From Sedimenticola_A sp040506895 (GTDB lineage Bacteria; Pseudomonadota; Gammaproteobacteria; Chromatiales; Chromatiaceae): 64,000 nucleotides of DNA. Positions 53,077 through 62,315 of this stretch are shown here, one piece after another. The translations under genes were made by a program, and so were the position numbers. The notes under the pieces were generated by a model, which made no database searches, was not told the origin of the DNA, and saw nothing but the letters and a program-made list of their open reading frames with translations. The DNA is taken from assembly GCA_040506895.1 (NCBI GenBank), contig JBEVVY010000001.1, forward strand, positions 620,001 to 684,000. Reading direction: 5' to 3'. Positions within the stretch are counted from its first letter, which is position 1, and every line of letters begins with the position of its first letter.

Positions 53077-53265
53077 ATGACGAGGTTACTCATCCTGCTG
53101 CCTGTCATTGCGTTGACCGCTTGCGGCTCCGAGGTATCGCCGCCTTATCTCAACTACCATGACTGCCAGAAACAGATGACCCGCAAGCTGTTGGACCGTG
53201 GCGAGTCTGAAACCAAGGCCACCATGGAAGCCCGCGCCCACTGTCGCCAGCTCTACAACCAGTAA
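53077..53265 (+). CDS. small lipoprotein, unknown function
   Basis: 62 residues with a lipoprotein signal ending 'IALTAC' (Cys15). The mature part has two Cys ('YHDCQKQM', 'HCRQLYNQ') that could form a disulfide. ATG 53077 chosen from the signal sequence. It lies between the PilZ and tatD genes. Confidence 0.72.
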   Translation: MTRLLILLPVIALTACGSEVSPPYLNYHDCQKQMTRKLLDRGESETKATMEARAHCRQLYNQ

Positions 53266-53309
53266 TCAGTTTATACCTGTACGTCAGGATCAATTCTCAA
53301 GGTTAACCC

Positions 53310-54083
53310 GTGTTAATAGATTCCCACTGCCATCTCGACAGGCTCGACCTGGGCCATTTCGACAACAGCTTCGCCAACCTGATGGAAAAGACCGAAGAGG
53401 CCGGAGTCGGCCATATTCTCTGCGTCTCCATCGACCTCGAAAGCTATCCCTCAATGCTGGAGCTGGTGGAATCCTATGACAATATCTCGGTCTCCGTGGG
53501 CGTTCACCCCAACGATCGCGATCGCCGGGAACCGGAGCCTGAAGAGCTGGTGGCGCTGGCCGCGCATCCCAAGAATGTAGCCATCGGTGAGACCGGTTTG
53601 GACTACTTCCGCAGCGAAGGTGACCTGCAGTGGCAGCGAGACCGGTTCCGCCGTCATATACAGGCAGCACGACTCAGCAACAAACCCCTGATCATCCATA
53701 CCCGGGCAGCCAGGGAGGATACCATCCGGATCATGGAAGAGGAGGGCGCCTCGGAGGCGGGTGGCGTGATGCACTGCTTTACCGAAAACTGGGAGATGGC
53801 GAAGCAGGCCCTCGACCTGGGTTTCTACATCTCCTTCTCTGGCATCATCACCTTCAAGAATGCGGATGACCTGAGAGAGGTGGTTAAGAAGGTGCCCATG
53901 GATCGCCTGCTGGTGGAGACCGACGCCCCCTATCTCACCCCCGTACCCCACAGGGGCAAGCCCAACCTGCCAGGCTACGTGGTGCACGTCGCCGAGTGCG
54001 TGGCAGAGCTCAAGGGCCTGGCGGCCGAAGAGGTCGCTAACATCACCGGCGAAAACTTCGGGCGGCTGTTTACCCCGGCTTAA
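53310..54083 (+). CDS. tatD: TatD-family deoxyribonuclease
   Basis: 257 residues; YcfH-like. Metal ligands in 'IDSHCHLDRLD', 'GETGLDYF', 'IIHTRAARED', 'GVMHCFTENWE' and 'VETDAPYLTP'. GTG start. In E. coli ycfH ends the pabC-yceG-tmk-holB-ycfH operon, as here. 4-bp convergent overlap with the polyphosphate gene. Confidence 0.94.
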   Translation: MLIDSHCHLDRLDLGHFDNSFANLMEKTEEAGVGHILCVSIDLESYPSMLELVESYDNISVSVGVHPNDRDRREPEPEELVALAAHPKNVAIGETGLDYFRSEGDLQWQRDRFRRHIQAARLSNKPLIIHTRAAREDTIRIMEEEGASEAGGVMHCFTENWEMAKQALDLGFYISFSGIITFKNADDLREVVKKVPMDRLLVETDAPYLTPVPHRGKPNLPGYVVHVAECVAELKGLAAEEVANITGENFGRLFTPA

Positions 54084-55678
54084 TCCCCTATATCGGCCTG
54101 TTTATCTTCAGCCACCTTTTTCGCCTTCTTCTCCAGGATCAGGGAGACGTTGTGGGCAGACTTGCAGGGTGACGGATTGACCGGCGTATCGTCCTTCAGG
54201 GCCTCGCTGATCCGTTCGCAGACAGTTCTCAGCACCTCGATGCGGGCAAAGGGCTTGTCATCGCCAGGGATCAGGTACCAGGGGGCATACTCCGTGCTGG
54301 TGCGAATCACCATCTCGTTGACCGCGTACTTGTAATCATCGGCCTTCTCGCGGTTGCGCCAGTCCTCTTCGGTGATCTTGTGCTGCTTGTAGGGTACCTC
54401 TTCACGATGCTTGAACCGCGCGAGCTGCTCGTCCGGGCTGATGTGCAGCCAGAACTTGAGGACGATGATACCGCTCTCGACAAGCTGCTCTTCAAATTCG
54501 TTTATCTCTGAGTAGGCACGCCGCCATTCGTTCTCGGTGGCAAAACCCTCCACACGTTCAACCAGCACGCGGCCGTACCAGGAGCGGTCGTACACCGAGA
54601 GTCGTCCACTACGGGGGATATGCCGCCAGAAGCGCCAGAGGTAGTGGTGTGCATTCTCTTCATCCGAGGGGGCTGCCACCTGGATGGTACGGTAGAGGCG
54701 CGAATCGATGGAGTTGGTTACACGGCGGATCGCCCCCCCTTTGCCGCCGGCATCGGCTCCCTCGAATACCAGCACGCAGGAACGCTTTTTCTGGTAGGCC
54801 TTCCAGGCCAGCTTGTTGAGCTCACCCTGAAGTCGCTCCAGTTCCGCCTTGTAGAGCTTCTTCTCCATCGCCTGGCCAAGATCGACATGGTCGAGAACGG
54901 TGACCAGCGCCTCCTCGTCCTGGGGGAGACTGGGGGCGTGGGAGACACTGTGAACACTCGCAACGTAGGGTGATTCCAACCGGCTGCGGATGGACTGGAG
55001 GAGGGTGCGTCCCACTGTCAGATCGCGGTAGCGCTCGTCGGTGGCCTCGATCAGGTACCAGGGGGCGATGCCGGAATCGGTATGACGGATGATGCGTTCG
55101 GAGATACGCTCGAACTGCTCGTAGTGCTCTGCAAACTGTCCCTTCTTGGGATTCATCTTCCAGCGGCTCTTGTCATCACGCTTGAGCTTTTTCAGACGCT
55201 GTTTCTGCTCGTCCGCCGGCAGGTGGAACCAGAACTTGATGATCAGCGCACCGTCTTCGGTCAGCATGCGCTCGAAATCGGCAATGCGGTTCAACTCGGC
55301 ATCCATGTCAGCATCGCTGCAGCGGTCGTTCATGCGGTGTTGAATGGGGTCCATGTACCAGGCGCCGAACAGGATCGACATCTCGCCGCGGGGTGGAAGG
55401 GAACGCCAGAATTTCCAGTAGCGGGGACGTTCACGCTCTTCGTCACTCTGGTCCCAGAAGGCGAATGTCTGCAGGCCACGGGTATCCAGCCACTCGTTGA
55501 GCCGGTTGACCACTTCCCCTTTGCCGGCACCCTCAACACCGGAGATGATGATGATCACCGGGGTGTTGGTACCCATCAATTCCCGCTGCACTTCGAGCAG
55601 TTGCGCCCTCAGTTCGGGAACCTGCTCCTTGTAAGAGCTCTTGCTGACCTTGCGCCCAAGTTTCGCTGCCTCAAACAT
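54080..55678 (-). CDS. pap: polyphosphate:AMP phosphotransferase
   Basis: 532 residues with two PPK2 domains in tandem (about 1-240 and 275-500), the class II PPK2 (PAP) architecture that makes ADP from AMP and polyphosphate. Walker A: 'GVEGAGKGE' and 'GADAGGKGG'. Catalytic 'DRSWYGR' occurs in the second domain only ('AWYMD' in the first), so the N-terminal half is likely inactive or structural, as known in this class. Confidence 0.93.
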   Translation of the reverse strand: MFEAAKLGRKVSKSSYKEQVPELRAQLLEVQRELMGTNTPVIIIISGVEGAGKGEVVNRLNEWLDTRGLQTFAFWDQSDEERERPRYWKFWRSLPPRGEMSILFGAWYMDPIQHRMNDRCSDADMDAELNRIADFERMLTEDGALIIKFWFHLPADEQKQRLKKLKRDDKSRWKMNPKKGQFAEHYEQFERISERIIRHTDSGIAPWYLIEATDERYRDLTVGRTLLQSIRSRLESPYVASVHSVSHAPSLPQDEEALVTVLDHVDLGQAMEKKLYKAELERLQGELNKLAWKAYQKKRSCVLVFEGADAGGKGGAIRRVTNSIDSRLYRTIQVAAPSDEENAHHYLWRFWRHIPRSGRLSVYDRSWYGRVLVERVEGFATENEWRRAYSEINEFEEQLVESGIIVLKFWLHISPDEQLARFKHREEVPYKQHKITEEDWRNREKADDYKYAVNEMVIRTSTEYAPWYLIPGDDKPFARIEVLRTVCERISEALKDDTPVNPSPCKSAHNVSLILEKKAKKVAEDKQADIGD

Positions 55679-55727
55679 GCCTCAAACCCTCCAGGTCGAT
55701 CTTATTTCTTACCGCACTTTTAAAGTG

Positions 55728-56144
55728 CTAATCTTCTAATACTAGCTCAGGAAGCTCCTTGGGTTTAGAATTTTCATCCACCGCGACATAGGTGATGATC
55801 GCTTCTGCGACAAAGTGTATGGAACCCGGGTCGCGGTCACGTTCGGCGTAGACCTCCACCTTGACCTGTACAGAGGTGCGCCCCCTGCGTTCCAACTGCG
55901 CGTAGCAACTCACCAGGTCGCCCACCTGTACCGCCGATTTGAACTGGAACTCGTTGACCGCCACCGTGACCACGCGCCCCTGTGCCACCTGGACGGCTAT
56001 GATGCTTCCTGCCACATCCACCTGGGACATCAGCCAGCCACCGAAGATATCGCCTGCAGGGTTGGTGTCCGCCGGCATTGCCAGCACCCTGATGGCGAGC
56101 TGTCTTTCGCCGGGTTTGTGTTTTTCTACCGGATGATCCGACAT
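55728..56144 (-). CDS. acyl-CoA thioesterase, YciA type
   Basis: 138 residues, hot-dog fold. 'MPADTNPAGDIFGGWLMSQVDVAG' (catalytic Asp region) and 'VNEFQFKSAVQVGDLVSCYA' are family motifs. It hydrolyses acyl-CoAs. About 50 bp upstream of the polyphosphate gene on the same strand. Confidence 0.9.
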   Translation of the reverse strand: MSDHPVEKHKPGERQLAIRVLAMPADTNPAGDIFGGWLMSQVDVAGSIIAVQVAQGRVVTVAVNEFQFKSAVQVGDLVSCYAQLERRGRTSVQVKVEVYAERDRDPGSIHFVAEAIITYVAVDENSKPKELPELVLED

Positions 56145-56419
56145 ACAAAGTCATTCCTGAAAACTGTTGAAAAGATCTTGTGATTCTCTCATGCAGTTTC
56201 CAGGGGAACCACCTGCCTGATGATGGGGATAATCATCTATCCTGGAGTTAACAGTTCGTGGAAGGGGAGAGTGGAACCGCTATCGAATCACGCAACTGCA
56301 TCGAGGCGGTCCGTCTTGTTGTGAGCAACTGCAGGATTGGAGATGGAAAAACAAAACTTAATGTAGCTTGTCATGAGAAGCTGTAATATTTATATAATAC
56401 AGTATGTTATGTATACTTC
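56145..56419. other. 275-bp gap upstream of the thioesterase
   Basis: AT-rich with no clear ORF. The minus-strand aminotransferase gene ends at its far edge, so it must hold the thioesterase promoter, but no consensus pair is obvious. Confidence 0.35.
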
Positions 56420-57541
56420 TTAATCCATGTTATCCGCCATGAAAATCGCCTTTTCGATCTCTTCTCCAGTGTTGTAGAAGTGAGGGGAAAAGCGGACACC
56501 ACCACCTCGGTGAGCACACATAACGCCCCTGGACATGAGTTTTCCATAAAGATCCTGGGAGGCGACCCTGGAACTGTGAAAGGTGATTATTCCCGACAGG
56601 CGATCCGTATCCGGCTTGGATACCAGGCATAGGTTATCCACGCGGTCGATAAGCTCGATCATGGCCTGGCTGTTGCTGAGAACCTTGCGTTCAATCTCGT
56701 CGATACCGGTTTCAAGAATCAGATCCATGCTGGCATTGAGTGCATGTATTCCGAGCATGTTGGGGCTTCCGCATTCGAAGCGGGTACCCGTATCGGAAAT
56801 CTCCCAGCTGCTTCTGTCGAATTCACCAGGGTGTTTTGTCATGTGCCAGCCATACTGGTTCAGCTTCAAGCGATCACGGATCTCAGCGCGTACATAGAAA
56901 AGCGCCAGACCTTCTGGACCAAGCATCCACTTGTGTCCATCGGCCATTACAAAATCAGCAAGGCAGGCCTGGGCATCGAATTTCAATGCACCAATACTCT
57001 GTATGGCATCGACACAGAAAAGAATATCGTTGGCTCGGCACTGTTCTCCAATCAAATTGAGATTTAACCTGAAACCGTCCGCATACTGCACAGAGCTGAC
57101 GGAAACCAGCCTTGTGTTGGCATCACAGCTTGAAAGTAACGTGGCTTCAGGCTGGTGAGTCGCGTGGATTTCAAGCTCGCGCACCTCGACACCGAGCTTT
57201 TTCAGCGATTCCCAGACGATCCTGTTTGAAGGGAATTCCTCTTTGTAGATAACGACGTTATCGCCAGGTTTCCAGTCCAATCCGTAGGCCACGACAGAGA
57301 GCGCCTCAGAGGTACTCTTGAGTAAAGAGATCTCATCAGCAGAACCGGCATTGATCAGAGAGGCGAGTTTGTTTTTCAGAAGCCGTTCTGTTTCAAGCCA
57401 AGCAAGATAATTTTTGGATCCTTGTAACTGGTTCTCATGGGCGAAAGCTTTAACTGCATCTGCTGTCATTACAGGCCAGGGGGCAATTGCCGCATGGTTG
57501 AGGTAAATGATTTGGCTGTCTAACGTGAAAGGTAAAGGCAT
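56420..57541 (-). CDS. class V aminotransferase / cysteine desulfurase-like
   Basis: 373 residues. PLP fold type I with 'YLNHAAIAPWP' start, 'SLLKSTSEALSVVA' and PLP-Lys in 'MADGHKWMLGPEGLALFY'. No conserved catalytic Cys at the SufS position is evident ('SSRVASQDLYGKLMSRGVMCAHRGGGVRFSPHFYN' region carries Cys close to the end). Related to isopenicillin N epimerase-type and selenocysteine-lyase-like enzymes; the substrate is unknown. It lies downstream of the MBL gene on the same strand, 195 bp apart; link to that operon unproved. Confidence 0.82.
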   Translation of the reverse strand: MPLPFTLDSQIIYLNHAAIAPWPVMTADAVKAFAHENQLQGSKNYLAWLETERLLKNKLASLINAGSADEISLLKSTSEALSVVAYGLDWKPGDNVVIYKEEFPSNRIVWESLKKLGVEVRELEIHATHQPEATLLSSCDANTRLVSVSSVQYADGFRLNLNLIGEQCRANDILFCVDAIQSIGALKFDAQACLADFVMADGHKWMLGPEGLALFYVRAEIRDRLKLNQYGWHMTKHPGEFDRSSWEISDTGTRFECGSPNMLGIHALNASMDLILETGIDEIERKVLSNSQAMIELIDRVDNLCLVSKPDTDRLSGIITFHSSRVASQDLYGKLMSRGVMCAHRGGGVRFSPHFYNTGEEIEKAIFMADNMD

Positions 57542-57614
57542 TTTTCATATTCCTAGCCATGAAATCCTTGAAATCCATCTTATAGAAATGCCATTCTTCC
57601 TGCCATAATAAGCG

Positions 57615-57630
57615 CATAATATATATTATG
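57615..57630. promoter_or_regulatory. 16-bp perfect palindrome upstream of the aminotransferase
   Basis: An AT-rich perfect palindrome (CATAATATATATTATG) about 75 bp before the aminotransferase start on the minus strand. It could be a regulator site or overlap -10 elements; low-complexity composition makes chance symmetry possible. Confidence 0.35.
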
Positions 57631-57736
57631 TTAAATAATATATTTATCGAGATTCGCATTTCAGACAGCACCCCCTTCTACTCTATTTGCCCAGGAAGCT
57701 CTTACTAGCGACTTGCGTGCATTGATTTTTTGTTTG

Positions 57737-58951
57737 TCAGATTTCCAAAGAAATCCCTTTGGGGTGGAAGGCGTTATAACCCCGTGTCTTCTGGTCTTCT
57801 TCGTCGCTCCATGGCGATGTTGTGGTGGTTAGGTAATTGAAGTGAAGGCATGGCTTGCCACGGTGGCTGTGTTGATCGAGCAGGAGTTGCACTGCACGCT
57901 CATGAGGATGACGGAAGATGGCGCCGCTGGTGGATACGAGGTAGTGCCGGCAGCGCAGTTTAGCTAGGAGTGATTCACTCAAGTTGGCAACACTTCCATG
58001 ATGCGGAATCTTGAATCCGGTAAGCGGGAGTTTGGCGTCGGTGCCAGGGAGTAACTGGTCAATTGAAGCCTCCAGTACCGAGGCCCAGGCATCGCCTGCC
58101 AGCAGTATTTTGACCTCGGGGTCCTCCCTGGGGTACTCAAGCAGCATGGCTATGCTGCTACCGTTGGCTTTGCTTGTATCACCGCCAAAGGGGGCCTGGT
58201 CTCCTGGCTCCCCTCCTCCGCCAAGGGTGTCTTCAGGGTCTGCTGCCATGTCACGGAAATCCGAATCTGGTAACTCATAACGGCCTTCCATAGAGTCATC
58301 CTCGGCACCCAGCACGCCTCCCATAGGACGAAGGTGGCGGCTATTCTCAAGCTTCTGGCGCAGTGTTGCGATATCTCCGGACTCTATTCGTGCCTTGCGC
58401 AGTTCGTCATCCCAGTGATCCTTAAGATCGAGGAGCCGTTCATGGTCGGGTGACAAGAGTGTAAGCCTGCAGTCACCCTGGGCCCCCGGCAGGTCAACAG
58501 TAGGCAGGTCGTCTGCATTGCGGTCAATGACTGCCAGTTGATCGGGCAGGCCCAGGTTCCAGACCCGCTTCCCTGCATTTGCTTCATAGTCTGCAATCAA
58601 TACGCCGAGCATTTCACCCTGAGTTGCTCCCAGGGCTTGTCCGGCAGGATCCGGCACCCTGTTCAGCTGATCGCATCCGTTGAACCAGATGCGATCGAAG
58701 GTACACCCCAGTACCGGCGCATCCTGCAACAAGCGCAAAATACCTTCGATATGGTCGGCATCGATGTGGGTGATGACCAAAAGATCAAAGTGGCGCTTGT
58801 CGGGAGGCAGATGGAGTATTCGTTCGCGCAGTTTGGGATAGGTGTGTGCGGGTCCGCCATCAATGAGAATGCGGTTTACCTGCTCTCCCGTGCCATATTC
58901 TATCCATAGACAGTCGCCATGGGCGGCAGGCAGCATCTCTATACGAAACAT
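57737..58951 (-). CDS. metallo-beta-lactamase hydrolase, ComEC-like, third gene of the operon
   Basis: 404 residues, soluble (no transmembrane helices). MBL motifs: His62/Asp64/Asp66/His67 in 'THIDADHIEG', Asp287 in 'LLAGDAWA', His317-His318 in 'KIPHHGS' and a last His in 'FRHPHERAV' (348-350). The PHHGS and HPHE pattern is that of the C-terminal nuclease-like domain of ComEC, but without its channel. A large acidic insertion (about 215-260) lies between the metal motifs. ATG is 12 nt after the CHAT gene stop, and its AGGAGG overlaps that stop, so translation is coupled. Nuclease or phosphodiesterase function is inference. Confidence 0.88.
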   Translation of the reverse strand: MFRIEMLPAAHGDCLWIEYGTGEQVNRILIDGGPAHTYPKLRERILHLPPDKRHFDLLVITHIDADHIEGILRLLQDAPVLGCTFDRIWFNGCDQLNRVPDPAGQALGATQGEMLGVLIADYEANAGKRVWNLGLPDQLAVIDRNADDLPTVDLPGAQGDCRLTLLSPDHERLLDLKDHWDDELRKARIESGDIATLRQKLENSRHLRPMGGVLGAEDDSMEGRYELPDSDFRDMAADPEDTLGGGGEPGDQAPFGGDTSKANGSSIAMLLEYPREDPEVKILLAGDAWASVLEASIDQLLPGTDAKLPLTGFKIPHHGSVANLSESLLAKLRCRHYLVSTSGAIFRHPHERAVQLLLDQHSHRGKPCLHFNYLTTTTSPWSDEEDQKTRGYNAFHPKGISLEI

Positions 58952-58963
58952 CCGTCCATCCTC

Positions 58964-61900
58964 CTAGGGTGTATTGTCCGCGGGCCTTGGGGTAAGCCGC
59001 CATTCCGCATCGCCCAGTGCGACCAGGCACAATGACAGCAGGTAACCTTTGGCCAGCATACGGCGGCGAACGCGTCGCATGATGGTGCCGAAATCCGCCT
59101 GGGGGTCATCAACAGCCACCAGTTCATTGATCAACTCACGGGCCACCGGAGCTGCATGTATTCCCAGTATCTGGGCAAGGGTGCCGAGGACGATGGAGGT
59201 GTTCAGCTGCTGGAATCTGCGGGCCAGGCCTATATAGCCGACTTCGGTCTCTGCTCCTGTGCGACAACCCAGCAACAGTACGATGGGACCGGGATCCTTG
59301 CCATCAGGGTTTACATAGAGGTTGGTGAGCTGGCCACGGCTGAGACGCCCTTTTTCCGGGGGGAGCTGATCGTTGCCGATCTGCAGGTAGTCCAGTGCCG
59401 CCTCGGCATCATGATGGGGCAGCGCAAGAAGCAGCGGTGGGTGTCGGTCCTTTACGGCCTCTTTCCATTCTGCCCAGTCCTGGGCGATTATCGGATTGGA
59501 GAAATTTGGCTGCAGTGCCTGTTCCGTGGCCTGGCGCTCGTTCTGTGGCACCCGGTGGCTGCTGGCAAACAGCATGTCATCCAAGACAGAGAGATCTCGA
59601 TGCCCGTCACGAGGGACCGATGTGCGATGATCACTCCCCTGCTCCGGCTCCATCTCGGGGTCCCAGCGCTCAATGATCTTCTTCAATGACCAGAACCCCA
59701 GCGGACATATCGTGCCGATATTATCTCTTTCATCATCCGACAACGGTGCCTGGCCACATACGGGGCAGTTCGGGTCATCTGATAACAGGGCTTCTCTCCA
59801 GCCATCGCAGAGTCGGGCATCATCGCGCGGATAGCCCCGATCGTAGACGAATTCCAGCGGAACATAGGCTCCGGGTTCCCGGTTGAGTAATTGAATGCGC
59901 TCTCCGGGATCTTCAAAGCCCTGGGCGTCAAGAGAGTTATAGAGTACGGCGCCATGACGGGCCATGTCGCGTAGTAACGTTCTGACATACTCGCTATCCG
60001 TGTCGAGAACCGGCTCTGCGTCGTCGTTACCGGCGTTGGCACGCTGTCTCACCAGGGATTTTTCTGTGATGAACAACTTCTGATTCATCCAGCCCAAAGC
60101 TGCGGCAGCATCCTGCAGTTCGTAACGCTTGCCGCCGTGCCCACCAAAGACCCGGAGGCTCGCTGGAGCCGGGGCACCCTCTTCCGAATCCGTACGAGAA
60201 GGGTCCTCTCCCCAGATGATAGTGGCGTCATATTCGGATCGATCGGGCAGTTCTATTTGCTGGCGCTTGCTGATCTGCACCCGCACCTTCACCTCATGAT
60301 GGGGCTGCTCTTCTTCTCCCGGGGGAATGGCGAACGCCTCCACCTGCACCACTTCGAATGCGCGTCCGCGGAAGCGGAACATGATCTCTGCGCTCACATA
60401 GTGTTCTCCATCAGGCACATGTAGCTGCAGATCACAGTCGCCGGTACGTGCAGATCGGTTCGAGGGCAACAGCAACCGGTTGTGGTCGGTCTGATCACCC
60501 CAGCAGAGTTCCACGGTGAGCGGTAAACCCTGGGGTGGAATATCCACCCGTGGAATACTGTCTGTAGCCACCGCTGCCTGTTCGTGTTGGGGCAAGCCTA
60601 TCCAGCACCTGATCTGGTTCTTGGCACCGGCTAGAAACGTGTTGCGTTGCTGTCCGCCATGCAGAATCTGGGCATTTACACGCCGCAGATCATCGTCAGC
60701 GGGCTCAGGAAAAGCCGCTTCCGCCATTTCCGCTTCTTCGGGTGTGGGAAAGCCGGTTTTAATTTCAACCCAATCATCCGGTGCGCTGTCGGGTGCCGCT
60801 TCATGAGCCAACTCTAAATGGTCTGTATCAGGTGACGGTTCATCTGAAGCGGGCGCCATCATCAGATCACTGTCGTCGGCCATGGAGTGCGAGGCCACCT
60901 CTTCCGCTTCCTCGACGGTTGCGTAATCACTCCCATCAAGGTCGATATCTCCAAGGGCATCTTCCAGACTCTCTTCTTGTGTCAGCTCTTCAGCATCTCC
61001 AAGAGCCCTTGGCGGAGGTCGCCGGGCCATGAGCTTGCTGCGACGACGTGGAATGTCATCGACCAGCGGGGCAACTTTAAAATGCGCTGCAGAAGACGCG
61101 GCACCGACTCCATGCCAGGGCGATACACCGCGGCCGGCAAAATGGTCTGCGGTATTGCCCAGGATGTTCAGAATGTGCAGCTGTTCACTTGCTGGGCGTG
61201 CCTGGTCGAACAAGGAGACCATTTCTCCAAGGACGTGGCGTGGCTGATCATGTGCAATGATCCATGCCAGCTGATTCTCATCCAGGGCGGTTCGTTCGGC
61301 TTCCAACTGTGTCCGCGTGAGATCTGCAACCGGCCAATTGGTGATGTTGGTATAGGATGGGATATTGCCGATGATCTCGTTACCGATCAGAACCTCGACA
61401 GGGGCGTCTTGAGGCAATTCCAGCGCTTGCCTGTTACCTTCGAGCACGCTTTGCAGCAGGTTAGCTGCGTCGTTGTTCTCAGGTGATAGATTGATATCGG
61501 ACTTGTCAGTCCTGGTTTCGTCACCCTCCTCGTTGGCCAATGGAGAGCCTTCTGCATCGGCTATTCCGGTTGCTGCCCAGACAGTGATCTTGACCAGGGT
61601 GTCCGTGGCTTTTCCAGCAAACAGTTCAATCGCCCTGAGCAGGTACTGCTGCATCAGGTCGGGTACAGGCCGTATGTTTGCAATCACATCATAGGCTGTC
61701 CACGGGCTTCCCTGGAAGAAATCCGGTGTATTTTCCGTAGTTCGGAAAAAGGTATCCAGTTCGACGAGATTTCCTATCCGCGCCATTACCAGCGCATGCC
61801 AGAACAGGGTGTCTGCAGAGGCGTTTTGCGGTACCGCGGGGATAGCCAAGTAGTCTAGGTCGGCATCCTCCAGGGGCATGGCAGCCAGCTGTTTGAAAAC

Positions 61901-62272
61901 GGAAGCATCACCAGCCCTGGCCTTCTCTAATAATGGCTCTATTTGGGATGAGTCACCGGCCTGCACCAGTGCTTGTATGATCAAGTCCCGATCCGCATCC
62001 TCAGCATCATCGGCCAGGTGACGAAGACGCCGGCGTACGGACAGCAGGGGCACGCGGGAAAGCAGCATGAGTGAATCCCGGCGAGGTTCGGAGCCTTCCG
62101 GAAAGGAGGCAACTATTTCGTCTGCCACCGTAACGTAATTGTGCCAGGCACTCGTTGTAAGTGGGAATCTGGATGCCGCATCCAAAGCTGCGATGCGAAC
62201 CTCGGATTGCTCTGCATACTGTGCGATTCTCAGCAACGGGGTGATAACTTCAGCATCAATAAGCTTGGCCAT
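58964..62272 (-). CDS. helical-repeat protein with C-terminal CHAT-like protease
   Basis: 1102 residues. Region 1-400 is helical, in HEAT-like repeats ('ITPLLRIAQYAEQSEVRIAALDAASRFP' in part). A very acidic linker (about 410-525) follows, then a beta-rich domain (529-700) and a C-terminal CHAT-like (caspase fold) domain. Its catalytic dyad would be His953/954 ('LALPHHDAEA') and Cys1003 ('VLLLGCRTGA'), with 'SIVLGTLAQILGIHAAPVA' after it. Cys822, Cys836, Cys839 and Cys856 ('CPVCGQ') could form a zinc site. CHAT proteases in other systems are activated by a partner or threat and cleave effectors. Coupled to the MBL gene and 43 bp after the patatin gene. Confidence 0.82.
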   Translation of the reverse strand: MAKLIDAEVITPLLRIAQYAEQSEVRIAALDAASRFPLTTSAWHNYVTVADEIVASFPEGSEPRRDSLMLLSRVPLLSVRRRLRHLADDAEDADRDLIIQALVQAGDSSQIEPLLEKARAGDASVFKQLAAMPLEDADLDYLAIPAVPQNASADTLFWHALVMARIGNLVELDTFFRTTENTPDFFQGSPWTAYDVIANIRPVPDLMQQYLLRAIELFAGKATDTLVKITVWAATGIADAEGSPLANEEGDETRTDKSDINLSPENNDAANLLQSVLEGNRQALELPQDAPVEVLIGNEIIGNIPSYTNITNWPVADLTRTQLEAERTALDENQLAWIIAHDQPRHVLGEMVSLFDQARPASEQLHILNILGNTADHFAGRGVSPWHGVGAASSAAHFKVAPLVDDIPRRRSKLMARRPPPRALGDAEELTQEESLEDALGDIDLDGSDYATVEEAEEVASHSMADDSDLMMAPASDEPSPDTDHLELAHEAAPDSAPDDWVEIKTGFPTPEEAEMAEAAFPEPADDDLRRVNAQILHGGQQRNTFLAGAKNQIRCWIGLPQHEQAAVATDSIPRVDIPPQGLPLTVELCWGDQTDHNRLLLPSNRSARTGDCDLQLHVPDGEHYVSAEIMFRFRGRAFEVVQVEAFAIPPGEEEQPHHEVKVRVQISKRQQIELPDRSEYDATIIWGEDPSRTDSEEGAPAPASLRVFGGHGGKRYELQDAAAALGWMNQKLFITEKSLVRQRANAGNDDAEPVLDTDSEYVRTLLRDMARHGAVLYNSLDAQGFEDPGERIQLLNREPGAYVPLEFVYDRGYPRDDARLCDGWREALLSDDPNCPVCGQAPLSDDERDNIGTICPLGFWSLKKIIERWDPEMEPEQGSDHRTSVPRDGHRDLSVLDDMLFASSHRVPQNERQATEQALQPNFSNPIIAQDWAEWKEAVKDRHPPLLLALPHHDAEAALDYLQIGNDQLPPEKGRLSRGQLTNLYVNPDGKDPGPIVLLLGCRTGAETEVGYIGLARRFQQLNTSIVLGTLAQILGIHAAPVARELINELVAVDDPQADFGTIMRRVRRRMLAKGYLLSLCLVALGDAEWRLTPRPADNTP

Positions 62273-62315
62273 CGATCTCTTCCTGATGTCTGCTCGCCTT
62301 TTCCATGGCCTTCTG

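Noticed and set aside
57450..57671. Short ORF across the aminotransferase start
   Set aside because: Mostly overlaps the aminotransferase in another frame, no homology and no good ribosome-binding site.
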